In this document: piece after piece, positions 1 through 7,096 of the stretch | Numbering within the stretch: the first letter of the stretch is position 1 | Layout of the letters: each line of letters starts with the position of its first letter | Assembly: GCF_900106945.1 (NCBI RefSeq) | Contig: NZ_FNNE01000002.1 | Location: 310,001-374,000 of the forward strand | Length of the DNA stretch: 64,000 nt | Source of the DNA: Marinobacter mobilis | GTDB lineage: Bacteria; Pseudomonadota; Gammaproteobacteria; Pseudomonadales; Oleiphilaceae | Reading direction: 5' to 3' | Made by a program: the position numbers and the translations under genes | The notes under the pieces: generated by a model | Seen by the model: the letters and a program-made list of their open reading frames with translations, nothing else | Database searches by the model: none | What the model was told of the DNA's origin: nothing

Positions 1-329
1 AAAGTGATGAGTTGACCGCCGTGCAGCCGGGGGAGCGCAAGTGCTGGGTTATTCCTCTGGATCAGCTGACACTGCCGCTGGTACCTGCGGGCGCCAGCCG
101 TGAGGTGACCGGTGTCCTGCACACGCTGTTGCTCCATGGCGATCTGGATGAGCCTGGCCTGAAGTTGGCCTTGTCGTTGCGCGAAACCAATCTGCGCCTG
201 GCCCTGCAACACCTCGCCCGTCATGAATTGATCGAGTGCAGCGATGAGCGCTGGCAAGTGACGGCCCTGGCTTACCCCTCGGTGCGCCGGACCTTGCAGG
301 GGTCGGGTTATCCGGTGGATGGCTTCTAG
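1..329 (+). CDS. C-terminal part of an unknown protein (partial, 5' end outside window)
   Basis: The frame is open from the first bases of the window to a TAG stop, so this is most likely the tail of a longer gene. A TTG at position 12 could start a 105-residue protein, but it has no convincing ribosome binding site because the window begins there. The last 65 residues are helical and Leu/Arg rich, followed by a short strand-like segment (around WQVTALAYPSVRR), which would fit a winged-helix domain; that is a guess from pattern only. The MscS-type channel gene begins 50 bases downstream on the same strand, so the two may be co-transcribed. I do not recognise the family. Confidence 0.6.
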   Translation, partial: SDELTAVQPGERKCWVIPLDQLTLPLVPAGASREVTGVLHTLLLHGDLDEPGLKLALSLRETNLRLALQHLARHELIECSDERWQVTALAYPSVRRTLQGSGYPVDGF

Positions 330-379
330 AAGCTTGCCTTCATGGTGTGGATTGAATGAACCGATATTGAGGCGGAACA

Positions 380-1186
380 ATGGATGATATTGGCCTGAAA
401 CTGAAAGATACGTTGGCGTCGCTGACCTCGGAATCCTTGTTGTCCGCGCTTGCGCTGGTGGTGGTCGCCTCCCTGTTGATCATGGCCATCCAGACCGTAA
501 TTCCCCGCCTGGCCCAGAGGATTGAAGGCAAGGCGCGATACTATGTGCTGGCGTCGGTGCCATTGCTGCGCCTGCTGATCATTGTGGGCACCATTGTGTT
601 GGTGGTACCAACGCTGGTGGAGCCTACGGTCAGCAACATGCTGGCCATTTTTGGAACTCTGGGGCTGGCGCTCGGCTTTGCCTTCAAGGATTACATCAAC
701 AGCCTGATTGCCGGCATCGTGACGTTGTATGAAATGCCGTATCGCCCCGGAGACTGGATTGAAATTGAGGGTCAGTACGGCGAGGTCAAGCGGATTGGAG
801 CGCGTACCGCTGAAATCCTGACGCCGGATGATACCACCGTGGTGATTCCCCACGGTCAGTTGTGGAGCGCGCTGATTGCAAACGGCAATGACGGCACGGA
901 TAACCTGATGTGTGCCGCTTCTTTTTATCTTGAGCCGAACCATAATATCCGGCAGGTACGTGAAGTGCTGAGAGATGTGGCTTATACCAGCCCGCTGATC
1001 AAGAGCTGGTTGCCGGTTAAGGTGGTGGTCAGCAACTCGCCCCATGGCATGAACTACCGGGTCAAGGCCTATCCGCTGGCGCCCCGGGACCAGTTCGAGT
1101 TCACCAGTGATTTGACCGCCAGGGGCGCAGAGGCCCTGGCGGAGATCGGGGTGCCCTTTGTCACGGCTCCGGCCCTGGCGCAATAA
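380..1186 (+). CDS. Small-conductance mechanosensitive channel, MscS family
   Basis: A 268-residue inner-membrane protein expected to open under membrane tension and release solutes during osmotic down-shock. Three hydrophobic segments lie near residues 19-40, 54-78 and 85-115. The third, Gly/Ala rich ([21 protein letters not shown]), is the pore-lining TM3 signature of MscS, and it leads into the beta domain ([15 protein letters not shown]) and a cytoplasmic alpha/beta domain. The length is close to E. coli MscS (286). The ATG at 380 follows AGGCGGA. The ORF on the opposite strand over the same bases is a shadow. Confidence 0.93.
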   Translation: MDDIGLKLKDTLASLTSESLLSALALVVVASLLIMAIQTVIPRLAQRIEGKARYYVLASVPLLRLLIIVGTIVLVVPTLVEPTVSNMLAIFGTLGLALGFAFKDYINSLIAGIVTLYEMPYRPGDWIEIEGQYGEVKRIGARTAEILTPDDTTVVIPHGQLWSALIANGNDGTDNLMCAASFYLEPNHNIRQVREVLRDVAYTSPLIKSWLPVKVVVSNSPHGMNYRVKAYPLAPRDQFEFTSDLTARGAEALAEIGVPFVTAPALAQ

Positions 1187-1211
1187 CTCAGCGGCTGGTG
1201 GGAAGGTCTGT

Positions 1212-1508
1212 GTGAAGGATTGGTATCTCTACCTGGTTCGAACCGCAAAGGGGGCGCTCTATACCGGCATTACCACGGATGTGGATCGCCGTTTCGCCGA
1301 GCATCAGGCAGGGAATGGTGCAAGGGCGTTGCGGGGCAAGGGGCCGCTGACTCTGGCCTACTCGACCGTGGTGGGGGAGCGTGGCCTTGCCGCACGGCTG
1401 GAATGGCAGGTCAAACAGTGGCCCAAAAACCGGAAGGAAGCGCTGGTCAGGGGGGGCTTTCCCCTGCCGGGCCTGGACACGGCAGGGAATGACCCAAAGG
1501 ACGACTGA
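1212..1508 (+). CDS. GIY-YIG nuclease-domain protein (YhbQ/UPF0213 type)
   Basis: A 98-residue single-domain protein. The start [19 protein letters not shown] carries the two motif strands (YLV for GIY and YTG for YIG), followed by the conserved arginine in [10 protein letters not shown] and a distal [15 protein letters not shown] helix. This matches the YhbQ branch of the GIY-YIG superfamily, whose role is poorly defined, although nuclease activity has been reported for relatives. I chose GTG at 1212 because it sits behind GGAAGG and matches family length; the longer reading from 1158 overlaps the channel gene and adds unrelated residues. It converges on the SDR gene, leaving a 10-base gap. 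Confidence 0.85.
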   Translation: MKDWYLYLVRTAKGALYTGITTDVDRRFAEHQAGNGARALRGKGPLTLAYSTVVGERGLAARLEWQVKQWPKNRKEALVRGGFPLPGLDTAGNDPKDD

Positions 1509-1518
1509 ACGAATCGGC

Positions 1519-2280
1519 TCAGTGGCTGAGCACACTCATCATGTTACGAGTGAAGATGGCGGGCAGCCATTTGTTGGCCATCGCCAGGGTTTTGAACTGG
1601 AGGCCGACCAGGTGGTGTACCTCACTGGAGGTGCTGGCTTTCCAGACTTCGTCCGCGAGATCCTCGGCGGTCAGGTTGACGCCAAGGCGTTCGATCACCG
1701 GAGCGCGGAAGGTCTGTTTTTCCACCATCGGCGTTTTGACGAATGGCGTCATGACATCCTGAACCAGAATGTCATGGGCTTTCCACTCGATATTAAGCGC
1801 TTCGGTCAGCCCCCGCACAGCGAACTTTGAGGCCGAGTAGCTGGCGAAGTGCGGGGTGCCGTACATTGCCGACGCCGAGCTCATATTGATCATTCGGGCT
1901 CCGGGGGTTTGCTTGAGCAGCGGGAAGGCCGCCATGCTCATGCGGATCAGTCCGGTCACGTTGATGTCGATGATGCGGGCATGATCGGCCATGGCAATGT
2001 CTTCAAACTGGCCAATATGCAAAATGCCCGCGCAGTTGAACAAAATATCCAGGGTGCCATTACTGAACTCGCTGAAGGCCTTGATTGCTGCGCTGACGGC
2101 GGCGTCATCGGTGACGTCAAGCTGATGGGTCCAGTGTTGGCCACCAAGAGACTTGTTCAGGTTCTCCAGGGCGTCGCTGTTGATGTCCAGAAGACCCAGA
2201 CGCCAGCCCTCACGGGCGAAACGGCGAGCGGTTGCAGCACCGATGCCGGAAGCGGCGCCGGTAATCAGTATGGTTTTCAT
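1519..2280 (-). CDS. Short-chain dehydrogenase/reductase
   Basis: A 253-residue classical SDR, presumably a cytosolic NAD(P)-dependent oxidoreductase of unknown substrate. It starts MKTILITGAASGIGAATAR, the Rossmann TGxxxGxG motif, has a DINSD stretch after strand 2 that suggests NAD preference, an NCAG motif near residue 88, and catalytic YSASK near residue 150. Its ATG overlaps the TGA of the upstream alpha/beta hydrolase (ATGA), so the two are translationally coupled. The pairing of an esterase-like hydrolase with an SDR suggests ester or hydroxy-lipid metabolism, which is inference only. Confidence 0.9.
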   Translation of the reverse strand: MKTILITGAASGIGAATARRFAREGWRLGLLDINSDALENLNKSLGGQHWTHQLDVTDDAAVSAAIKAFSEFSNGTLDILFNCAGILHIGQFEDIAMADHARIIDINVTGLIRMSMAAFPLLKQTPGARMINMSSASAMYGTPHFASYSASKFAVRGLTEALNIEWKAHDILVQDVMTPFVKTPMVEKQTFRAPVIERLGVNLTAEDLADEVWKASTSSEVHHLVGLQFKTLAMANKWLPAIFTRNMMSVLSH

Positions 2281-3170
2281 AGCGTCATGTTACTCCGGAT
2301 GTGTTCCCCTGCGGTGTGCAAGGCCTCGCTGGCACGGGCAAGCTGCCCGGCATGAATCTGGAAAACGTGCCACAGGCTGTTATAGATCTCCAGCCGGACA
2401 GGCGTTGCCTGCTGGCGGGCCTTATTGGCCAGCCGCTTGGAATCATTAAGCAGGATTTCTTCACTGCCGACCTGGATCAGGATAGGGGGCAGGCCCGACA
2501 GGTCGCCATAGATGGGCGAGATGTAAGGCGCTGTGACCGATTCGTTACCACGGTACAGCTGCGCAGCGTTGTCGATCCAGGGCTGTGGGATGACCGCCTC
2601 GGTGACTGGGCGGGACAGTTCGCTCTGACTGAGGTCGGTCCAGGGTGAAAAGACCGTCAGCGAGCTGGGCAGGGGCAATTGCTCGTCCCGCAGTCGCATG
2701 GCCAGTGCGAGCGATAGCCCGCCGCCGGCGGAATCCCCGGCGATGGCAATGTGTTTGGGCTCGTAGCCCTCGCTGAGTAAGGCCTGGTAGGCCGACATGG
2801 CGTCATCCAGCGCGGCGGGATAAGGGTGCTCAGGTGCCAGCCGGTAATCCAGGGTGAATATTGTCGCGCCGCTGGATTTGGCCAGATGCCCGGTAATCCC
2901 TCGGTGGGTCTGGGCGGAGCCGATAATGTAGGCTCCGCCGTGAAGGTACAGAACGGCGTGTTTGCTACCCGTGCCGTAATGGGTCTTGAGGGTTGGAACC
3001 CCACCCAGTTCGGTGTTCTCGAACTGACAGCCCCGTGGTGGAATAGAGCTGCGGTAGGCTTGCCGGGTAAGCATGCGCTGCAGGGAAACGGGAACCAGCG
3101 GGTTCAGAACCGGCTTGACCAGGTGCAGCATGGTTTGCCGCAGTCCTGTTGCAAGGGCTGACTGGAGCAT
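2277..3170 (-). CDS. Alpha/beta hydrolase, hormone-sensitive-lipase (HSL) family esterase
   Basis: A 297-residue esterase of the HSL/GDSAG type. The oxyanion motif HGGAYIIGS lies N-terminal to the nucleophile elbow IAGDSAGGG, with nucleophile Ser147. The Asp (QVGSEEILLNDS region) and His (SLWHVFQIH) of the triad follow near the C-terminus. These enzymes hydrolyse short or medium acyl esters. I chose the ATG at 3170 rather than the upstream in-frame codon at 3212 because AAGGAG precedes it at ideal spacing. It is first in a two-gene operon with the SDR and is divergent from the hydrolase at 3389. A 7-4-7 palindrome lies in the shared upstream region. Confidence 0.92.
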   Translation of the reverse strand: MLQSALATGLRQTMLHLVKPVLNPLVPVSLQRMLTRQAYRSSIPPRGCQFENTELGGVPTLKTHYGTGSKHAVLYLHGGAYIIGSAQTHRGITGHLAKSSGATIFTLDYRLAPEHPYPAALDDAMSAYQALLSEGYEPKHIAIAGDSAGGGLSLALAMRLRDEQLPLPSSLTVFSPWTDLSQSELSRPVTEAVIPQPWIDNAAQLYRGNESVTAPYISPIYGDLSGLPPILIQVGSEEILLNDSKRLANKARQQATPVRLEIYNSLWHVFQIHAGQLARASEALHTAGEHIRSNMTL

Positions 3171-3245
3171 CCGGTATCTCCTTGAAAATTTAGGCGGTAA
3201 ACGGATAAGCATAGTTAACTTTGGTTATATGGCCATTGGTTGTAA

Positions 3246-3278
3246 TGACGTTACGGAACGTCAGGATGCTGAACGTCA
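3246..3278. promoter_or_regulatory. Palindrome TGACGTT-N4-AACGTCA plus an extra half-site
   Basis: A perfect 7-4-7 inverted repeat (TGACGTT at 3246-3252, AACGTCA at 3257-3263) is followed by a third copy of AACGTCA at 3272-3278. It lies between two divergent hydrolase genes, about 75 bases upstream of the leftward start and about 110 bases upstream of the rightward start. The geometry fits a dimeric repressor such as a TetR-type protein, but no regulator is encoded next to it. Confidence 0.5.
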
Positions 3279-3388
3279 CCGGCCGGAAATTCCCCACCCC
3301 TGAAAATTCGGAAGTTATTCGGCAGCCGTGGTGTGCTAACCTTTCGATACTCCGAACGAACCTCTGTAAGACAGGCAGCAAGACCCTC

Positions 3389-4411
3389 GTGTACTGGAAG
3401 ACCGACAACATCGAAATCCCGGACTGGAGCCGCGATTCCCTGCTGGGAAAGCTGAACCCCTTTGCGGCGGATATGCCTAACGAGCTGTGTGACGAAGCGA
3501 TCGCTTACTGTCGCTACTATGGCCTTGATCTGTGGCTTGAGCACCCGAAGGTGGAATACCGGCAGGGCTACCTGATGGCTGGCGGGCATCAGGTTGTGCT
3601 CCATTATTACCGCTCACCCGATGCCAAGACGACAAAAGGTACGGTGTTCATTTTGCACGGTTACTTTGATCATGTCGGGCTCTACAGCCAGCTGATCGAC
3701 CGTTGTCTGGGGGCCGGTTTTGATGTGCTGGCCTATGACCAGCCGGGGCACGGGCTTTCCAGCGGCACTCCAGCGGCCATTGGCAGTTTCATGGAATACC
3801 AGTCAGTGTTGTGTGATGTCATCGCCAAGGTTCGGGGACACGTGGCCGGGCCATGGTTTGCCGTTGGTCAGAGCACCGGGGGGGCTATCCTGATCGACTA
3901 CCTGCTTTCCAATCAGCATGATCAGGACTCATCGGAATTCGAGAAAGTCGTGCTGCTGGCCCCGCTGGTAAGGCCGATGGGGTGGCTGGGAGCCAAGGTT
4001 CTGCACAGTCTGGTGCGTCCGTTTATCAAACGCTGGCGCAGGCTGTTTTCTGAGAACAGTGGCAACAGCCGGTTCCTCAAGTTCCTGCGTGAGCACGATC
4101 CGCTGCAGGCCCGGGCCGTGCATGTTGACTGGGTAAGTGCGCTGCGTTTGTGGGTTCCCCACATTGAGTCCTGTCGTCCGGTGGAGTTCCCGGTGACGGT
4201 GGTTCAGGGTGAAAAGGATCTGACGGTGGACTGGCAGCACAACCTGCGGATTATCAGGAACAAGTTTGCCACAGTGAATGAAATACGGATTCCCGATGGA
4301 CGCCACCATCTGGTCAATGAAGCACAGGATCTTCAGGCAACGGTTTTTAACAGTATTATTGATACGTTTTCCGGTAACCTGTCGGCACAATCGTTTTCCC
4401 GGGCCTCGTAA
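3389..4411 (+). CDS. Alpha/beta hydrolase, monoacylglycerol-lipase-like (serine aminopeptidase S33 fold)
   Basis: About 340 residues with a Hydrolase_4 arrangement: oxyanion strand FILHGYFDHVG, then DVLAYDQPGHGLSSG, nucleophile elbow VGQSTGG (Ser162 from this start), an Asp in QGEKDLTVDW and a His in DGRHHLVNE. The pattern resembles bacterial monoacylglycerol lipases and lysophospholipases (PldB group). There is no signal peptide, so it is probably cytosolic. The start is uncertain: the frame is open upstream to 3221, but the preceding 56 residues look non-coding and would cover the palindrome, so I prefer GTG at 3389. No strong ribosome binding site is visible. Confidence 0.85.
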   Translation: MYWKTDNIEIPDWSRDSLLGKLNPFAADMPNELCDEAIAYCRYYGLDLWLEHPKVEYRQGYLMAGGHQVVLHYYRSPDAKTTKGTVFILHGYFDHVGLYSQLIDRCLGAGFDVLAYDQPGHGLSSGTPAAIGSFMEYQSVLCDVIAKVRGHVAGPWFAVGQSTGGAILIDYLLSNQHDQDSSEFEKVVLLAPLVRPMGWLGAKVLHSLVRPFIKRWRRLFSENSGNSRFLKFLREHDPLQARAVHVDWVSALRLWVPHIESCRPVEFPVTVVQGEKDLTVDWQHNLRIIRNKFATVNEIRIPDGRHHLVNEAQDLQATVFNSIIDTFSGNLSAQSFSRAS

Positions 4412-4440
4412 AGGAACCGGGGGTCGGTCAGTGCCATGCA

Positions 4441-4515
4441 TTACAAACATGTAAGAGAGTGCCCATAGTCAGGCAACTCAATTACCTTCATAAATAGACA
4501 ATAAGCAACTTATTG
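4441..4515. promoter_or_regulatory. Upstream region of the OmpA-like lipoprotein with two inverted repeats
   Basis: Two small palindromes lie before the GTG start at 4542: TTACA-AACA-TGTAA at 4441-4454 and CAATAAG-CAA-CTTATTG at 4499-4515. The second is a perfect 7-3-7 repeat only 27 bases before the start codon, so it could be an operator or a 5'-UTR hairpin. Function is unknown. Confidence 0.35.
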
Positions 4516-4541
4516 TGCAGATGTATGCTGAGAGGTGAGTA

Positions 4542-5198
4542 GTGAAGAAAACAATTCTGGCAGTCACAGTAGCGGCAACACTGAGTGGTTGTATGACCTA
4601 CGATCCGTATACTGGCGAAGAGCAGGTGTCTAGCGCCACGACCGGTTCCATTATTGGTGCGATTGGTGGTGCGGCCATTGGTGCGGCGACCTCCAGCAAA
4701 AGCGACCGCGGCAAGGGTGCCCTGATTGGCGCGGCAGCCGGTGGAGCCCTGGGTGGCGGTATCGGTTATTACATGGATCGTCAGGAAGCGGAGCTTCGTC
4801 AGAAGCTGGAAGGCACTGGTGTTCGTGTCGTACGTAACGGTGATCAGATTGACCTGGTCATGCCCGGTAACATCACGTTTGATGTCAACCAGTCCACCAT
4901 CAAGCCGTCATTCAGTGGGGTGCTTGAATCTGTCGCTCTGGTGCTGAAAGAGTTCGATCAGAACGCCATCAATATTGCCGGCTATACCGATAGCACGGGC
5001 TCCCTGAACTACAACCAGCTGCTGAGTGAGCGTCGGGCCGGGTCCGTTCGTGACTTCCTGCTGGCCCAGGGGGTTGAGCCTGCGCGTACCCGCGCTGTGG
5101 GTTACGGTCCACGTAATCCGATTGCAACGAATGAAACCGCTGCAGGTCGTGAGCAGAACCGCCGCGTCGAGTTGAGCCTGATTCCTTACCAGCAGTAA
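4542..5198 (+). CDS. OmpA-family outer-membrane lipoprotein (YiaD-like)
   Basis: A 218-residue lipoprotein. It has a short signal peptide ending in lipobox LSGC (Cys17), then a Gly/Ala-rich glycine-zipper segment (residues 32-75, GAIGGAAIGAATSS and IGAAAGGALGGGIGYYMD), then an OmpA C-terminal peptidoglycan-binding domain from about residue 105 with INIAGYTDSTGS and LSERRAGSVRDFLL. The family anchors outer membrane to peptidoglycan; E. coli YiaD is the best comparison. The start is GTG, preceded by GAGAGGTGAG. It stands alone between a promoter region with palindromes and a convergent hairpin. Confidence 0.9.
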   Translation: MKKTILAVTVAATLSGCMTYDPYTGEEQVSSATTGSIIGAIGGAAIGAATSSKSDRGKGALIGAAAGGALGGGIGYYMDRQEAELRQKLEGTGVRVVRNGDQIDLVMPGNITFDVNQSTIKPSFSGVLESVALVLKEFDQNAINIAGYTDSTGSLNYNQLLSERRAGSVRDFLLAQGVEPARTRAVGYGPRNPIATNETAAGREQNRRVELSLIPYQQ

Positions 5199-5212
5199 TC
5201 GGGTATCACTGT

Positions 5213-5258
5213 CCTTTCCTGCCTCCTTGCCCATTTGGGCAAAGGGGCAGGGAAGGTT
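5213..5258. terminator. Imperfect hairpin between convergent genes
   Basis: The stem pairs a TTTCCTGCC/CTTGCCC arm with GGGCAA/GGGGCAGGGAA around an ATTT loop, with small internal mismatches. It sits between the OmpA-like lipoprotein gene and the coiled-coil gene, which converge. There is no T-run, so an intrinsic terminator is uncertain. Confidence 0.4.
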
Positions 5259-5260
5259 GG

Positions 5261-5545
5261 TCAGTTTGTGTTGCTGGGAAGCCAGTCCTCAATGGTTTTT
5301 CTGAGTTCCTCCAGCTGATTCCCGCCAGCTTCCTGAATCTCATACAATGTCTTTCGGCCCAGCTCGATATTTTCCTCCAAAGCCAGTACCTGCTCAGCAA
5401 ACTCCCTTTCAATTTTTTCCCTGATCTGATCATCCGACGCCTCGCTAAGACGTTTCTCCAGATCCTCTTGAAGCTCGGTTAAGCGTTTAGTCCAGTTCCT
5501 GCTCTGGCTTTCCAGATCGTCGATCATAGAGCGTTTCAGGGGCAT
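5261..5545 (-). CDS. Small coiled-coil protein of unknown function
   Basis: A 94-residue, highly charged, almost fully helical protein (MPLKRSMIDDLESQSRNW then long Glu/Leu/Arg heptad-like stretches to about residue 85). No signal peptide or membrane segment is seen. The ATG at 5545 is preceded by AGAGGA with 7 bases of spacing; the longer open frame to 5671 has no ribosome binding site and covers the promoter region of the neighbouring subtilase. It is divergent from the subtilase gene. I do not recognise the family; an adaptor or structural role would fit the coiled coil but is speculation. Confidence 0.72.
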   Translation of the reverse strand: MPLKRSMIDDLESQSRNWTKRLTELQEDLEKRLSEASDDQIREKIEREFAEQVLALEENIELGRKTLYEIQEAGGNQLEELRKTIEDWLPSNTN

Positions 5546-5666
5546 ACATGATTCCTCTTTTCCCGTTACTTCATGGGGTATTCGGGCCAATTTCACGTCC
5601 GGGCACGGATTTTGGCGATTAGATGGAACCCCGGCATGGAGTGGCTCGTGTAAAGAGTTTAGACCG

Positions 5667-5687
5667 TTCACTGCCGCTGTCAGTGAA
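5667..5687. promoter_or_regulatory. Palindrome TTCACTG-N7-CAGTGAA upstream of the subtilase
   Basis: A perfect 7-7-7 inverted repeat begins 51 bases and ends 31 bases before the TTG start of the S8 peptidase, in the divergent region shared with the coiled-coil gene. Its position fits an operator overlapping the promoter or a leader hairpin. Confidence 0.45.
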
Positions 5688-5717
5688 TTTCAGTTAACAA
5701 TAAGAAGGAATAAAATC

Positions 5718-7016
5718 TTGCTAACCAAACGTGCCTTGTCTTCGGCTCTCATTGCCGCCTGTCTGTCCATGCCCGCTGCCCACGCCGGTTTGTTGGGCTC
5801 AACAAATACGAACAGTAACGACACCTCATCGGTGCCAGGAGCCGAAGTGCCCGGTCGTTACATTCTCACCCTGAGTCCGGAACTGCCCCGTTTGATCGGC
5901 GTTGACAGTCTGCTCAGCGGAGTTGAAGCCCTGCTGGTCGCGGTAGGCGGTGGAGAACTCGACCATCTGTATGAGCACGCGATGAGCGGTGCGGCGATTC
6001 GGGTGGATGCAAGCCAGGCTGCAATGCTCGCGGCCATGCCCGGCGTCGAGGCTGTGGAACCCGATAGTGTTGTTGGCGTTAATGACATTCAGTCCAATGC
6101 GACGTGGGGCCTGGATCGGGTCGACCAGAGATACCTTCCGCTGAACGAGAGCTATCAGTATCCGGCCAACGCCGGAGAGGGCGTCAGCGTCTATGTCATT
6201 GATACCGGTATTCGTGCCAGCCACACAGAGTTTGCGGGCCGGGTGATTGAAGGACGGAACTTTGTGGCGGTCGGCGGCGGCTTGCTTGGGGGTGGTTTGC
6301 TGGGTGGCGGCGGTCTGCTTGGCGGCGGCCTGTTCGGTGGTGGTGACAGTGGTGACGATGACAACGCTGCCGATACGGCCGACTGTAACGGGCACGGTAC
6401 CCATGTGGCGAGTACCGCAACGGGCAGTGTCTATGGCGTTGCCAAGGCCGCTTCGGTGGCTGCGGTAAGGGTGCTGGACTGTGCCGGTTCCGGTTTTAAT
6501 TCCGATGTCATTGCCGGTGTCGATTGGGTTGCCGCGAATCACGTGGCTCCGGCTGTCGCCAATATGTCCCTGGGCGGTGGTAACTCAGATGCTCTGGACA
6601 ACGCGGTGCGGGGGGCTGTGGAGGCTGGTGTGACCTTTGTGGTTGCTGCGGGCAATGACAATACGGATGCCTGCACCGGTTCTCCCAACCGGGTCGCGGA
6701 AGCAATAACGGTTGGTAGTACCACCCAGGCGGATGCCCGGTCGTCGTTCTCAAACTATGGCACCTGTGTGGATATTTTTGCACCGGGCTCATCGATTACC
6801 GCAGCCTGGTATAACGGTGATAATCAGACCAACACCATCAGCGGAACGTCCATGGCGTCACCCCACGTTGCCGGTGCGGCGGCTTTGGTCCTCGGCCAGC
6901 AGTCGCAGTTGAGCCCTGCGGAGGTTGCCAGCGAGCTGCAGTCGCTGGGTTCCGGGAATGTGCTGACCGGTATTGGCGGCGGCTCTCCCAACCTGCTGCT
7001 GAATATTCCACGCTAA
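5718..7016 (+). CDS. Secreted subtilisin-family serine protease (S8) with a Gly-Leu-rich loop
   Basis: A 432-residue protease. It has a Sec signal peptide (cleavage after AHA, near residue 24), an inhibitor-I9-like propeptide (about residues 45-118, RYILTLSP to AVEPDSVV), then a subtilase domain. The triad is Asp162 (VIDTGIRASH), His226 (GHGTHVAST) and Ser378 (GTSMASPHVAG), with oxyanion Asn in AAGNDN. It resembles proteinase K or aqualysin-type enzymes. Between Asp and His sits an unusual insertion of repeated GGGLL units followed by an acidic DSGDDDN run (about residues 184-216). The start is TTG behind AAGAAGGAA. It probably acts outside the cell or in the periplasm. A strong terminator follows. 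Confidence 0.92.
   Translation: MLTKRALSSALIAACLSMPAAHAGLLGSTNTNSNDTSSVPGAEVPGRYILTLSPELPRLIGVDSLLSGVEALLVAVGGGELDHLYEHAMSGAAIRVDASQAAMLAAMPGVEAVEPDSVVGVNDIQSNATWGLDRVDQRYLPLNESYQYPANAGEGVSVYVIDTGIRASHTEFAGRVIEGRNFVAVGGGLLGGGLLGGGGLLGGGLFGGGDSGDDDNAADTADCNGHGTHVASTATGSVYGVAKAASVAAVRVLDCAGSGFNSDVIAGVDWVAANHVAPAVANMSLGGGNSDALDNAVRGAVEAGVTFVVAAGNDNTDACTGSPNRVAEAITVGSTTQADARSSFSNYGTCVDIFAPGSSITAAWYNGDNQTNTISGTSMASPHVAGAAALVLGQQSQLSPAEVASELQSLGSGNVLTGIGGGSPNLLLNIPR
6268..6360 (+). repeat. In-frame GGGLL-coding tandem repeat within the subtilase gene
   Basis: Imperfect short repeats of the type GGCGG(T/C)(T)TGCT encode successive Gly-Gly-Gly-Leu-Leu units. The copies keep the reading frame and differ at wobble bases, so they are not a very recent expansion, but the low-complexity DNA would be prone to slippage in steps of one unit. 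Confidence 0.75.
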
Positions 7017-7029
7017 TCCGCAGGTCCTG

Positions 7030-7069
7030 AAACACAAAGGCCGGAGCATGTGCTCCGGCCTTTGTGTTT
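7030..7069. terminator. Bidirectional intrinsic terminator between subtilase and serA
   Basis: A perfect inverted repeat with 19-base arms (7030-7048 and 7051-7069) has a GC-rich core and an A-run on one side and T-run on the other. It serves both convergent genes: the subtilase ending at 7016 and serA ending at 7097. Confidence 0.92.
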
Positions 7070-7096
7070 ATGTGGTTTGTCTCTGAATCAATGGAC

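Noticed and set aside
326..1183. 285-residue minus-strand frame opposite the MscS gene
   Set aside because: His/Gln/Arg-rich low-quality composition, no family motifs, and exactly antisense to a clear channel gene.
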